A DNA stretch of 64,000 nucleotides, from assembly GCA_023014485.1 (NCBI GenBank), contig JAJOZX010005617.1:153501-217500 (forward strand), in the 5' to 3' direction. The notes beneath the pieces are model-generated. The model searched no databases and had not been told where the DNA came from. It saw only the letters and a program-made list of their open reading frames with translations. The translations under genes and the position numbers were made by a program. This stretch comes from Bathynomus jamesi (taxonomy: Eukaryota > Arthropoda > Malacostraca > Isopoda > Cirolanidae). Positions 52,901-63,127 of this stretch are shown one piece after another (positions within the stretch are counted from its first letter, which is position 1; each line of letters opens with the position of its first letter).

Positions 52901-53133
52901 AATGTGTATGTGTGTACACGCACAGAAAAGTGCAAAAATTACATGATTTACACTGATTGAACAGAATGCAGTTGCGAACTATTACCGTACTTTAAAAAGC
53001 GGAAAAACCAATAATAATTGCAGTAAATTCATTGTTTGCCTCCATACATAGTGATGGGATACATAAATATTTTGATATTAAGTATATGCATTAGTCGGGC
53101 CCCACCTACTATTATGAGCACGAGCCGCCACTG
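49971..53133 (+). mobile_element. complete hAT transposon, 3163 bp
   Basis: Ends CAGTGGCGGCTC and GAGCCGCCACTG are perfect 12-bp inverted repeats. GGGCCCCACC near each end extends the symmetry. Flanking octamers TATATATA and TGTATATA match in 7 of 8, consistent with the 8-bp target duplication of hAT elements. One intact transposase frame lies inside. Confidence 0.92.
50688..52808 (+). CDS. hAT transposase, ZMYM1-like, intact 706 residues
   Basis: A predicted nuclear DNA-binding cut-and-paste enzyme. An N-terminal zinc-finger region resembling the TTF type, about residues 45-110, has CFYCLLYGGE and a later KHESSKSHINN. The central DUF4371-like region includes FVSVQADETTDVACNSQFVI with the first catalytic Asp and QAYDGAAVMRG with the second. 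The C-terminal hAT dimerisation region, about residues 635-680, has TPVSTADSERCFSTLKRIKT and MTQDRLNALAVCSIH. Length matches family members annotated as zinc finger MYM-type protein 1-like. The first ATG pair (MMNRVDEIL) is used, and no stop or frameshift is present. Confidence 0.93.
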   Translation: MMNRVDEILKKPFSSLKLEEKLEIKRLGVYQPTDIIITQRDGKKLRTFSSNWFGKKEWLTVSSAKSSLFCFYCLLYGGESLWTKTGCKDLKHLSERIQKHESSKSHINNAVQFRMFGTTNILSVINEGYRHGIQRHNEIVDKNRHVLSRIINCLKFCGTLELSLRGHNEGEQSCNREVFLDMISYTATLDSTLSDHLENNKVAKNTSKTIQNDLLECMYEVYIDEIKKEIDEISFVSVQADETTDVACNSQFVIIPRYLKNFEPVERFIIFAKVGDRTANGLTNVLTEELQKFNLKHKLVAQAYDGAAVMRGLHCGVHVQMKKIYPHAHYIHCYAHQLNITVKNVCSSNKNMKLFFSILNGISTFFNMSPKRSSLLLEICQTRIPHVSQTRWNFHSRVVNSVKENKEELTECFGRIQNDEGWDDKSICESIGFKRSLEDEEFNFWLLFFYSGMKHVEILYNVMQAKKTTSVTTAQALKDFELSMSQLREEVPVFISKAFENHNEIPSRPIKKAKRNIIGTKTDKLCSFAKDACSRITDEMNERFGKSEIFRSFAVIDPKEFNHHLRQFPVEYCKIIETNYPMLRGEKLSSELEIEYSNKSFANISSVCALMRFLYENKLLDTFSEVSKLLEIVLVTPVSTADSERCFSTLKRIKTFLRNTMTQDRLNALAVCSIHKEFISQIPDYNKKVIEKFANRKNRRGEYLYK

Positions 53134-53532
53134 TGTATATATATATATATCAAAGAAAGAGCTTATATTTCTTTCATTACACTTCTCTCTGATAATTTTG
53201 GGAAAGTTTCATCCGAATCGAATTTTTGTCGAAAAATGGTTAACTACTAAACACTATGGATTGTCCTCAAATTTTGCACAGATGTTGGAATTACTTTTAA
53301 GGTCCTAAATATAAAATATCAATAAGTACTCAAATTAGTTTAAGAGATATGAGGAATTTTCCCATGTTAACCCATCCATATATCAAATATCTCCTCATTT
53401 AACTCTATAGCGCCCAGTGCTACTTTACTGATTCTCTTCTGGCTAACGCCAGACGATTTTATTCAGTCTCGGAAAAGACCTCCGGGCGCTAGAGGGTTAA
53501 AATAAGTATGAAAGAGCTTATATTTCTTCCAT

Positions 53533-53620
<88 letters not shown>

Positions 53621-53885
53621 ACAGCGAATATAGAAAACCAAGTTCCCATTAATCGAAGCGAGAAATTATCTTAATATACCCCAAGAGAATGAGCTTACGT
53701 TAAATAAATAGGTTTGTGCATCGGTGTTGGGTTATAGAAGCGTTCCGTTCTTTCAAGTGGCATGTATTTTTCAATAATCTCTTTACTTCTTAATAAATAT
53801 TGTATACAGTGTTTTTAAGTTTATAGTATGACGTCACACAGACATAAATATATGATTGAGGGTGTGTTATTCCCCACATTTTTAA

Positions 53886-53955
<70 letters not shown>

Positions 53956-54154
53956 ACACAGACTGTGCATGGAACAAGGAACTCTTCTGGGAAAATTAAA
54001 TTCACTATAGTTCAAATAAGTAATGGTAAATGACAAATACTATAGTTTTTCTTTTTCATAATGGAAACCCCCAACATGGGCAACGGGTCACTCGCAAAAA
54101 GGCCCCAAAATATAGCTTTACTCATCAGCTATCTGCCAAGCATAAAAGCATATA
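53134..54154. other. repeats; no gene
   Basis: Holds a short MITE-like palindrome at about 53398-53500 (AACTCTATAGCGCCC and GGGCGCTAGAGGGTT), an AT/GT tract at 53536-53620 and another at 53897-53952. A 150-bp dispersed repeat at about 53955-54112 recurs inverted at about 62765-62925 (CATGGAACAAGGAACTCTTC). Confidence 0.5.
53536..53620. repeat. compound (AT)n(GT)n microsatellite
   Basis: About 60 bp AT then 25 bp GT. The same compound structure recurs at 53897-53952. Confidence 0.93.
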
Positions 54155-54904
54155 CGAGGTTTGTTCAAAATGTATCTGGACTGATGCGATTATAGACAGA
54201 CTATGGTAATTACAGGGTTTGGGGTTTAATCTCCTTCAAAGTGCGCTCCTTCTGAAGCCACACACTTTGCCCAACGATCCTGCCACTGTTGAAAACATTT
54301 TTTGAAAGTACTTTTCGGAATGGTCAAAAGCTGCTCCGTCGAATTTCTTTTAATGGTCTCACCATCATCTTATCGATGTCGCTTCAGGGTTTCAGCTTCG
54401 GAAACCCCAAAAAAAGTCGCATGGAGCCAAATCCGGCGAATATGAATTTTACATTGAAGTGTGGAGACGTCTACGTGAAGCAGCTCGGAGGAAACTGCCG
54501 CAGAAGTGGGAGTCCGGAGACTGGGTGCTTCATCATGATAACGCGCCATCTCACTCGTCGCAACTTGTCCAGTAATTTTTGGTCAAAAACTCTACCCCCC
54601 GAAGAACAGCAGCCTCTATATTCGCCGGATTTGGCTCCATGCAACTTTTTTTTTGTTTTCGAAGCTCAAACAAACCATGAAAGGACACCGATTCGATGAT
54701 GTTGAGACCATTAAAAGAAATTCGATGGAGCAGTCTTTGGTCATTCCGAAAAGTGCTTTCGAAAAATGTTTTCAACGGTGGCAGGATTGTTGGGCAAAGT
54801 GTGTGGCTTCAGAAGGAACATACTTTGAGGGAGTTTAAGCCCCAAATCCTGTAAGTACCATATTCTGTCTATAATCGCATCAGTTCGGATACTTTTTAAA
54901 CAAA

Positions 54905-54909
<5 letters not shown>
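54155..54909 (+). pseudogene. fold-back mariner with duplicated 3' end
   Basis: The terminal repeats CGAGGTTTGTTCAAAATGTA and TTTTTAAACAAACCTCG are in place. The left about 220 bp is an inverted copy of the right about 220 bp (CACACTTTGCCC...GAAAACATTTTTTGAAA) rather than the true 5' half. Between them is a mariner catalytic fragment with LHHDNAPSHSSQLVQ (second Asp) and YSPDLAPCNFFF (third Asp), the classical HHDNAPSH signature. It cannot encode a transposase. Confidence 0.82.
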
Positions 54910-54939
<30 letters not shown>

Positions 54940-55534
54940 CCGACCGGAAATTCCTTTCCTCGCCGTTCTCAAACATCATGGAATCAAAACAAAAGCTATA
55001 CACGTGGGCATGAAACAGGTCCACGGAGGAAACAGATTTTGTGTTATTTCCTGAAATGGCCACCAGAGGACGTGACCTGACCAAGGCCTATAAATTGCGA
55101 TTTCTTTCTAAAATCACTCTCACTTGCCATCTTCCCGTTTTTGTCATTACGTCTCTCTCTCAGCGCCTTCGTCAGTAATAACACTCGTCACTCCACCCGC
55201 TCTCCGGCCTTAGCCGGAGAGCGGCCCGCTGTTCCTTCAAGGCTCCGGTCGAGCATACACGAAGTCTATCATCAAGTAAGGCCCTCAAATTTCATCCTGC
55301 AAGAAGCAACATCACTGCGGCAGGAATTTCCGTTGGCCCCCTTTTCAACAAGTCTCTACCGGCCCTCAACACTCATCCCCTCGCCGGTAAGGCCAGTCCG
55401 CCTGCAGAAGCAATCCTTCGAAGCCCAGGTCCGTAAACCTTCTAGTAGGCTACAAGCCACAAGCCTACCTTTGCCTTCGTGTTAAGCAATTCCCGCGTAG
55501 CCTACATAGTGTAACCGCAGCCTAGCAAATAGGC
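54910..55534. other. GC-rich region, unidentified; possible LTR-like or SINE leader
   Basis: Sequence with CTATAAATTG near 55088, a CCGGAGAGCGG/CCGCTCTCCGG-type small hairpin near 55200 and a 114-codon frame rich in Ser/Pro/Arg (55141-55485). The open frame has no recognisable domain. Composition changes sharply from the AT-rich flanks. Confidence 0.35.
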
Positions 55535-55790
55535 TATATCCATCGGCCCCGGGTTCGAGACCCGGTGACGGCAGCCGGCGTGCAGCAAAACCCAGCTGTT
55601 CATCCTTCCACACAATAAAGAAAGTGTTTGGTAGATAAATGGGTACCCTGTGTAGCCTAGTGATTAAGACGCTGGGCTGCTGGTGGGGCGTGGTTCGGAT
55701 TCCACGTTAAACTGGAGGTCTAAGGTGGAGTAAAAAGCTTGACCTTCGTCAGAATGAACAATTCGGGCGGAAGCTAACCAAAGGTGTGTG
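55535..55790 (+). repeat. dimeric tRNA-derived SINE, copy 1
   Basis: The first monomer ends with a B box GGTTCGAGACC (55552). A linker contains CACACAATAAAGAAA. The second monomer has A box TAGCCTAGTGATTAAGACGC (55653) and B box GGTTCGGATTCC (55692). The tail TTAAACTGGAGGTCTAAGGT...AATTCGGGCGGAAGC matches the 119-bp tandem units of the giant inverted repeat. Confidence 0.72.
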
Positions 55791-55817
55791 TGTATATAAA
55801 CTATATATATATATATA

Positions 55818-57216
55818 CAGAGTGTCCCAAAACAACGTATACATTTTTAAAAAATTTATAACAGGAGAACCCACTAACAGATTCAGATGATTTTTATTTC
55901 TTTTTATAGCCTATATCCTAAGGAGATACAAAAGCGAAATTGTTAACAGCCTTGGCTAGCCTAAGGAGATACAAAATCGAAATTAGTAATAGCCTTGCCT
56001 GCCTACAGTAAACATGGAAAATGGAGTGTGCGCTTATCATTTGATCAACGAAAATGGATACTAAAGTCGTATTTTAAAGTTGAGAAGATATCAAAGGTTC
56101 AACAACAGTGGAGAGACAATTTTGGAAGTAATCCTCCAACTCGACTTACCATTTCACGTATCTGTGAGAAATTTGAAGTATACGGTACTGTGCATGATGT
56201 GTACAAGCAAGCGACTGGGCGTCCAAAGACATCAACAGATGCTGACACTTCTGATGAAGTGCTACAGGTATTCAACCGATCACCAAGAAAATCTGTGAGA
56301 CAATGTGCTCGTGAAACAGGGAAAAGTAAGACAAGTGTCCACAGAATTCTGAAGAATGCTAAATGGAAATCTTACATCCCGAGATTATTACATGCCTTGA
56401 ATGAGGATGATCCGGATCGCAGAATCCAGTTTTGCGAATGGTTTCGAGTAAAAACACAGAAGATGGCCATTTGCGGACAAAATTGTGTGGTCTGATGAGG
56501 CTACATATAAGTTGAATGGTATAATTAATCGTCATAATTGCACATACTGGTCACAAGAAAATCCACACATTTATGTGGAACGACATGTAAATTTACCGGG
56601 TATAACTGTCTGTGTGGTTTTTCTTCCAAAGGTTTGGTTGGTCCATTCTTTTTCGATGGTACAGTTATCGGTCATAGCTACCTCAACATGCTTCGGGGAA
56701 AAGGTTTTCCTGCAATTCGACAGTTATACGGAGATGAGGACATTTACTTTCAACAAGATGGAGCACCTCCTCATTACCATCAGGATGTCAGGAACTACCT
56801 TGATGAAACATTTCATTATCGGTGGATCGGACGACGAGGTAGTATCGAGTATCCACCACGTTCACCAGATTTGAACCCACTTGACTTTTTTTTATGGGGT
56901 CATTTGAAAAATGAAGTATACAGTAGAAGACCTACATCACTTGAACAACTAAAGAGCACAGTTGAAGAAGCGTGTAGAAATATCCCTACAAACATTTTGT
57001 TGAAGTCTGCCAATCAGTGAATCAAAGAGCGCAGTGGTGCATTGATGTCAATGGTCGACATTTCGAACACTTACGTGTTTAAAACAAATTAAACTATCTA
57101 TTATTTCGATGTTGTATATTTTACCTACAAAAAGAAATAAAAATCATCTGAATCCGTTAGTGGGTTCGCCTGTTACAAGTTTTTTAAAAATGTATACGTT
57201 GTTTTGGGACACTCTG
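55818..57216 (+). mobile_element. full-length mariner-type element, transposase frameshifted
   Basis: Ends CAGAGTGTCCCAAAACAACG and CGTTGTTTTGGGACACTCTG are perfect over at least 20 bp, and the inverted repeats extend to about 90 bp (CAGATTCAGATGATTTTTAT and its inverse). Flanked by AT tracts. Confidence 0.9.
55995..57020 (+). pseudogene. mariner-type transposase broken by frameshifts
   Basis: The N-terminal helix-turn-helix half is open ([40 protein letters not shown]). Near 56480 the frame changes to [18 protein letters not shown] (first Asp), and near 56610-56640 it changes again to [15 protein letters not shown] (second Asp) and [20 protein letters not shown] (third Asp). The natural ATG at 56014 is in a different frame, hinting at another shift at the start. 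All catalytic Asp are present, so few mutations separate it from an intact form. Confidence 0.85.
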
Positions 57217-57663
57217 TATATATATATATAATATATATATATATATCAGACGAATGGTACGAGAGAGAGGTTAGGTTACTATATTCTATATCCCACACTT
57301 TCCCACATTAAGTTAGGTTAGATTACTCTACTCCATTACTTTCACACTAGATTAGGTTAGATTATTATACTCCATTACTCCTACATTAGGTTAGGTTAGG
57401 TTACTATACTCTATATTCAAGAATAGTTTGTAGGTTAGGTTTGAGGTCTGAGGTTCGACTCCCGGTGGTACATAGCCGAATCATTGTACTTTAAACATAT
57501 GAATCTTGTTAGGTTAGGTTATAAAGTCGAAATTTGTTAACAGGCTCCTGACTGAGATGAAAGTTGACGACGTCATCATGTGTTTCGACCAATAATGGCA
57601 AATCCTATCCATGTATTGGATAGTTATGAAAAGTTTACCGTTCGTTTGGAAAAATTTAACAAC
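57217..57663. other. GGTTAGGTTA-rich low-complexity DNA and a SINE relic
   Basis: Irregular TTAGGTTAG motifs mixed with CTATATTC/CTCCATTAC units, then a B-box-like GGTTCGACTCCCGG at about 57452. No gene. Confidence 0.45.
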
Positions 57664-59090
57664 TAAAAAAATGAGTTTAACTCCAACTTATAATGCAAAA
57701 TATCAAAGAATTTGAGGAAAATTTAAAAAAGTTAAAATGCAAAAGTTTTCATATATTTACTTACAAAATTATTTAATACTTTGTGTGTCCAACTTTTGCT
57801 AGAATGACTTCAGTGATTCGTTTTGGGTATTTTTCTACAAGGTCTCGACATTTCTTAGAAATTGTAGCTCATTCTTATAAAGAAAATTGTTGCAATTCAT
57901 TCAGATTCGAAGGGTCTCTCTTGCGGACACCTTTTTTCAAATCAAACCATAAATTCTCGATTAAATTAAGATCTGGGCTTTGACTGGGACACTCGAGAAG
58001 CTCGAAATTCTTTTGTTGAAGCCATTTCATGGTGTCTTACTTTTATGTTTTGGGTCATATCTTGTTGCAGTACCCATTTTTGACCCATTCGTAACTCCCG
58101 AACTGAAGGCAGTACATTTTCTTCTAAAATTTCCAGATGTTCCTTCGAAGTCAAGCTTCCACTGATGACAACAAGCTTTCCTGGACCATAAGCACTGAGG
58201 CATCTCCAACGAAGCAGACTACTATGTGTTTTGCCTCGAATGCAGTATTTGATTTTAGCCAAACGTACCGTGCTCGTTGTTCCCGAATAATTCATTTTTG
58301 GTCTGTCTAGAGAACTTTCTTCTCGAATGCAAATCCATCATTTTGATGATCCTTCGCATATTTTAACGAGCTTCTTTGCGCGCTTTTCGTAGCGAAGGTT
58401 TTCTTCGTGCAATTCTTCATGCTAATCATTCTTTCTCAATGTATGACGTGCAGTAGAAGGATGGACATCGATCTTAGACAGTCTTAATGTTTGGCAAATA
58501 TCACCCGCAGTCACTCGTGGATTCGCAGCACCCATTCTTTCAATTCGTCTAACTGTACGTTCTGAAATCTTGGAAGGTTGTCCACACCATGGTAGAGTTT
58601 TGAATGTTCCAACTCCTTTCCATTTCTTTATAAGTGCGGCAACCGTCGTAAATGGAATGCGAAGTTCTTCTATCTCCTATAACTCTTTACAGACTCGTGT
58701 GCAGCAATAACAGATCTCTTAAGATCTGTAGAAAACTCTTTACCACAACGACCCATTGTTTATTAATGGCTTATACAGTTATCCGTCTTCTATGAAGATT
58801 CACAGAGAAAATTCTAAAATTCAGAATTGTCAACAGTCCCTAATCAATAAACTGATACAATTTTTAAATTCATGTCTCAGAGAGAGGAAGGGCGACAAGC
58901 TTGACCTTCGTGAAATGAAGAATCTAGAATCATCGCGTGGAACATTTGAAAGGTTGAAAGGTTAAAGTGGACACACAAAGTATTAAGTAATTTTGTAGTA
59001 AATGTACGAAAACTTTTGCATTTTAACTTTTTTTTATTTTCCTCAAATTGTTTGATGTTTAACATTATATGGTGGAGTTAAACTAATTTT
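57664..59090 (-). pseudogene. Tc1-like element with long terminal repeats, decayed
   Basis: Terminal repeats of about 130 bp (AGTTTAACTCCA, TTTGAGGAAA, GTTAAAATGCAAAAGTTTTC and their inverses) bound a minus-strand transposase relic. Near the start (about 58755) it reads MGRCGKEFSTDLKRSVIAAH. Later come KIKYCIRGKTHSSLLRW, GKLVVISGSLTSKEHLEIL and WVLQQDMTQNIKVRH with the second catalytic Asp. The end is SQSKPRSNLIENLWFDLKKG, where a Tc1 would have SPDLNPIENLW. Stops and frameshifts abound in the first half. About 90 bp at 58875-58963 is an inserted dispersed repeat (GACAAGCTTGACCTTCGTGA). Confidence 0.8.
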
Positions 59091-59159
59091 TGGGATCTTT
59101 TCCGTTTGACTGCCGCTATTGAAACATAATTAAACTTTTTGTATTTTTTGCAGGATTCA

Positions 59160-59610
59160 CTCAAAATGGCTGTAGAATTTAATTTGAATATAGTATGTGA
59201 TCTACCTACGATTCGGCGGTCTACCTTTTAATTATAGCTTCTTATCTTGTTTACTAATTGCTTGTTTACATCCCAATGTCAATCGCCCTTGACAATTGGT
59301 TAGGTTTAGTCATGATATTTTCGTTAGTTTTAACGAAAATATCATGACTAAACCTAACCAATCGTAAGTAGACCGCATACTATAGTAGCACCTAATTTTT
59401 TTATTTGTTAAATTTTTCCAAACGAATTTTAAACTTTTCATGGATCACCTGAAGACTAAATCACCTAATGTCAATCGTCCTTGACGCATAGTTAGGTTTA
59501 GTCGTGATATTTTCATTAAAACTAACGAAAATATCACGATTAAACCTAACCAATCGTCAAGGGCGATTGACATTGGGGGCTTTAGTCTTCAGGTGATCCC
59601 TTTTCAAAAC
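59160..59610. repeat. two adjacent hairpins of a GGTTAGGTTTAGTC family
   Basis: TTAGGTTTAGTCATGATATT-AACGAAAATATCATGACTAAACCTAA at about 59300-59362 and a second version at about 59490-59555. Both carry the flank CAATCG(T)CAAGGGCGATTG. The same hairpin recurs near 63165-63220. A fold-back element family, origin unknown. Confidence 0.6.
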
Positions 59611-59792
59611 TATCGTATGCGAGGTACAAAAGATAAGAACGAATATAATTGAAATATTTTGCTGTACGAATACTTATGAGCGCCATTGTATATTATAATA
59701 TCATTCGTTTGGTATTTGTTGGTTCACTCCACACAAGAATTTCGATAATTTAATTGAAGATGTCAAACTTTCGTCCAAACAATATTTTTTTT

Positions 59793-59941
59793 GGAGCAAG
59801 TGTAGTTTACGTCCCCCTGACGCAAAAGGGGACACAAACTACACTAGGTCAAAGTTGGGGAACGTAAACTACACTAGGATAATGTAGGGGAACGTAAACT
59901 ATACTAGGCACCACAGGGGAACGTAAACTACATTTGCTCCT
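59793..59941. repeat. MITE-like element built of about 38-bp tandem repeats
   Basis: GGAGCAAGTGTAGTTTACG at the left is mirrored by CGTAAACTACATTTGCTCC at the right. Inside, GGGGAACGTAAACTACACTA-like units repeat four times. Confidence 0.65.
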
Positions 59942-59954
59942 TTTTTTCTTAAGT

Positions 59955-60235
59955 TACGTGTAGTGGTTAGCGTCGCTGAATAGAATCCATCGGCCCCGGG
60001 ATCGAAACCCGGTGACGGTAGGCGGCGCGCAGCAAAACCCAGCTGTTCATCCTTCCACACAATAAAGAAAATGATTGGTAAATAAATGGGTACCCTGAGT
60101 AGCCTAGTGGTTAAGACGCTGGGTTACTGGTCGCCGGTCGGGTGTGGTTCGGATTCCACGTTAAACTGAGGTCTAAGGTGGAGTGAAAAGCTTACCTTCA
60201 TTAGAATGAAAAATTCGGGCGGAAGCAAACCAAAG
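59955..60235 (+). repeat. dimeric tRNA-derived SINE, copy 2
   Basis: The first monomer has A box GTAGTGGTTAGCG (59960) and B box GGGATCGAAACCC (59999). The linker again contains CACAATAAAGAAAATG. The second monomer has A box TAGCCTAGTGGTTAAGACGC (60099) and B box GGTTCGGATTCC (60147). Tail as in copy 1. It lies about 230 bp upstream of fringe exon 1. Confidence 0.75.
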
Positions 60236-60465
60236 ATTACCAAAGGTTCCCGTCATCATCGCGTCTCACTTTCAAAGAATCTGATGACTGAGTTCAATCA
60301 GCAAAAAATCCTTCACTTTGATAAGTTGGATTCAGTGTACGGCTGACCTTCCGAAGGGGAGGATGTGTCAGTGTGAGCTGTGATCCGGAGTAACTGATCC
60401 GTACATGGTGGCATTTCGTGGTGTTTGAAGGTTTTAGTTTATAATTGAGTAAATAATTAAGTGTA
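60236..60465 (+). promoter_or_regulatory. fringe 5' UTR / promoter-proximal region
   Basis: No TATA box is obvious. TTCAGTGTAC near 60328 resembles an arthropod initiator (TCAGT), which would give a 5' UTR of about 135 nt. Stops in all frames before the ATG support 60466 as the start region. Inferred only. Confidence 0.35.
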
Positions 60466-60915
60466 ATGAAGTCTCAAGAAAGGACAATGAGATTTAAAAT
60501 TAAGTCAATTTTGCAAAGTGTTTCCATCCTTTTTGTCATTTCTGCATTATTAGGATTTGTGTATCATGAGCTTCCTTCCAGTTTTCAAGAAACCACCGGG
60601 GGCAAAAGCGCGTCCGTTGACGGTACACCTCCCAGGTGGCAAGAGAGGGCCCCCCGATCTCTGAAAACGAAAGATTACGAAAATTACGGTCAGGAAAACG
60701 AAATAGAAGTAGTAGAAGCTCTCGGCGTCAATTCTAAGCTTTTTCTGAAAGACCAAAAACAAAAGGGGCTCCTCAATGTCGCCATGGCAACGGCCACCGC
60801 CAAACCTGCCACTTCGCTCGATGACATTTTCATTAGTGTGAAAACAACCAAAAGCTTTCACAAAACACGTTTGGACATCATTATCAAAACGTGGTTTGAT
60901 CTCGCAGCCCAACAG
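60466..60915 (+). CDS. fng: fringe, first coding exon (Notch-modifying GlcNAc transferase)
   Basis: 150 codons from ATG to a GTAAGG donor at 60916, phase 0. Fringe is a Golgi beta-1,3-N-acetylglucosaminyltransferase that extends O-fucose on Notch EGF repeats and sets ligand preference. A short cytoplasmic N-terminus (MKSQERTMRFKIK) precedes a signal-anchor of about residues 15-33 (ILQSVSILFVISALLGFVY), giving type II topology. A variable stem follows, then the conserved start of the catalytic domain: LDDIFISVKTTKSFHKTRLD then IIIKTWFDLAAQQ. The DDD metal-binding motif and the rest lie in exons beyond the window. The MRFKIK methionine at codon 8 is an alternative start. Confidence 0.93.
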
Positions 60916-61011
60916 GTAAGGAAGACTCGATCACACCTTCGCCGATAAAGAATGGACATAAATATTTTGTATACGTCGCTTCGAGATTGACTCCCTATAT
61001 ACAGTGATGGA

Positions 61012-61220
61012 AATGGGTTTTAGGAACTAGGTACACGCTTGGGAAAAGCAAGCACACGCGCGCACACATATTTATATAATGATGACTTATAAGTTATCAA
61101 GAAATAGTTTTGCAACCCCTGATTTTCGTCCTATCATTACTGATGCTGCATCAGGTACAACTGCAAATTGAGAAGTAGGTACACGCCGTGTATCCGCGTT
61201 TCCTCCCATTTCCATCACTG
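61012..61220. mobile_element. 209-bp hAT-type MITE in fringe intron 1
   Basis: CAGTGATGGAAATGGG is mirrored by CCCATTTCCATCACTG, a perfect 16-bp inverted repeat. Flanks CCTATATA and CTTATATA match in 7 of 8 bases, fitting an 8-bp target duplication. Confidence 0.8.
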
Positions 61221-61527
61221 CTTATATATATATATATATAGTTCTATCATAACATTTTAATTCCAAATTGTGGAACGTGGCGCACAAACTCATTTTAATG
61301 ATTGCCCAATTTTCGTTTTTTATCCACAAACCTTTTTGATGCCATTAATTTCGCTTTTTAAAATCGTTCCGCTTAGTGATCCAGTTCGGGGGGAGATTTT
61401 GCTGCTTATAATAATAATAATCTTTGGATGGTAAAAAACATTATTTTATTTTAACCTCAAAGAATGCTTTTGCGTGTCACGAATTAAAATTATTCTTAAA
61501 TCTAGTTCATTATACACGTTAAAGTAG

Positions 61528-61665
61528 GATTGTGAAACTAGTGATTTCGTGAAATCTCTGAAATTCAGTAATTTTGTGTCATTACTGTTTCACTCAGAAA
61601 CTTCAGGAAGTTCCTAACCTAACCCGAAGTCCCGGAGTGAAATCACTAATTTCACAATTTCACAA
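61528..61665. repeat. imperfect palindrome of a TTTCGTGAAATC family
   Basis: GGATTGTGAAACTAGTGATT at the left is matched by AATCACTAATTTCACAATT at the right. A related sequence occurs near 63105-63140. Confidence 0.5.
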
Positions 61666-61814
61666 AAAAAAAAGTTACTGTAACGTAGATAAACTTCATC
61701 GACTTCATCTCGCTTGTATAGGGCCTACTAAATACTATTATTAAGATCACTTGGTATATGCAAAAAAAACACTTTTTTTTCTACGTGAAGGTCAAAATAT
61801 GAAAATAAAAACCC

Positions 61815-61960
61815 ACTCTAATAGACAGAGTTTATTTCCACGACAGTTTCGACGCCCACTGGCATCCTCCTCGGGTGGATACAGAAACACGAGGAGGATG
61901 CCAGTGGGCGTCGAAACTGTCGTGGAAATAAACTGTCTATTAGAGTGGGTTTTTATTTTC
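61815..61960. repeat. hairpin of two hammerhead-like sequences head to head
   Basis: ACTCTAATAGACAGAG...GGCATCCTCCTCG is mirrored by CGAGGAGGATGCC...CTGTCTATTAGAGT. The minus-strand half reads CCAC-CCGAGGA-G-GATGCC-AGTG-GGCGTC-GAAAC-T-GTC-GTGG, a hammerhead-like order with the core U4 changed to C. It is the same element as at 23343 and 24040. Confidence 0.6.
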
Positions 61961-62082
61961 ATATCACTTGGTATTTTTATGATACTTTTCGCCTCCACAA
62001 ATCACCGCTTCCTTTATTAATCTAACCTTTATTGAACCCAACCTGGCCTACCTCACACGGCACTTGTTGGTAAAATGTTATA

Positions 62083-62088
<6 letters not shown>

Positions 62089-62139
<51 letters not shown>
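62089..62139. repeat. (AT)n microsatellite
   Basis: 51-bp AT run within fringe intron 1. Confidence 0.93.
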
Positions 62140-62146
<7 letters not shown>

Positions 62147-62543
62147 GGAGAGAGCTTAAGGGAAGCGGCTTCGCAAAAAAACTACTAAATGAAAAGACCA
62201 GTTTTATTCGCATTATAAATTCAATAACATTTTCCCATCGTTAACCGCTTCGTTTGTTTTCGTAGTGATAAATTTGTGTTCTAATTTAAAAACCTTCTTT
62301 AAAAAGTGTTCACAAAATTAATGCAAACTTGCGAAGTTAGAGCCCAGTAAAGCCTAAAGCTTAGGAGCCAAGTTAAATAAAATAAATAGTCGAGCTTCAC
62401 AATTATTTGTCATTATAAATTGTAAAATCAATGTATTTATTTTATTATTAATAAAGGTTATTCAATTAAAAAAAATATTAAAAACTGGATTTATCCGCTT
62501 AGTGTAATAGCAGATAGGATCTGGCTTTCGGTTCTGTTAAGTA

Positions 62544-62731
62544 CATTGGTCCTCAACCGGTGGGTAAATTATCCAACTGGGGTAATGACAACTATTTTGT
62601 GGGTTAATGACGCGCGATCCAGAAATTATAAAAAATAATAGTGATAATCCAAAAGTTATAAAAAATAATATCTAATGATTGGGGGTAATGGGGCTGGTTT
62701 AGAATTGGTATAAAACAGGTGAGAACCACTG
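62544..62731. mobile_element. hAT-type MITE, family member 2
   Basis: Same interior as 19645-19862 (GGGGTAATGA, ACGCGATCCA, ATTATAAAAAATAATA). The right end GGTGAGAACCACTG is a good hAT-type end. The left CATTGGTCCTCAACC is diverged. Confidence 0.65.
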
Positions 62732-63127
62732 GGCCTTAGTAGATGGCTGGTGAGGGAAACTATATTTTGGAGCATCTTTGCTCGTGACCCGTTGCCCACG
62801 TTGGGCTTCCATCACGAAAAAGAAAAACTATCGTGTTTGTCATTTACGATTACTTATTCGGACTATAGCGGATTTAATTTTCCCAGAAGAGTTCCTTGTT
62901 CCATGCTCATTAGGTCTGTGTATTCCGGAAAAGTTATCTCGGGGGACCATTCTGAGTAAAGCGATTGAAGTTGTTATAAAGTACATGTAATAAATATTAC
63001 TCGTCCATGTTCACTCGCGTTAAAATATAATTCAAATCGGATTTGTGTGTCCACTCGCGTTACTTTATACACACCCGGTATATATGTTACGTGGAATCTG
63101 TGTAACTAGGGATTTCGCGAAATCCCT

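Noticed and set aside
57280..57500. Telomeric TTAGG repeats
   Set aside because: GGTTAGGTTAG motifs are irregular and interspersed with unrelated sequence. Not a telomere-type array.
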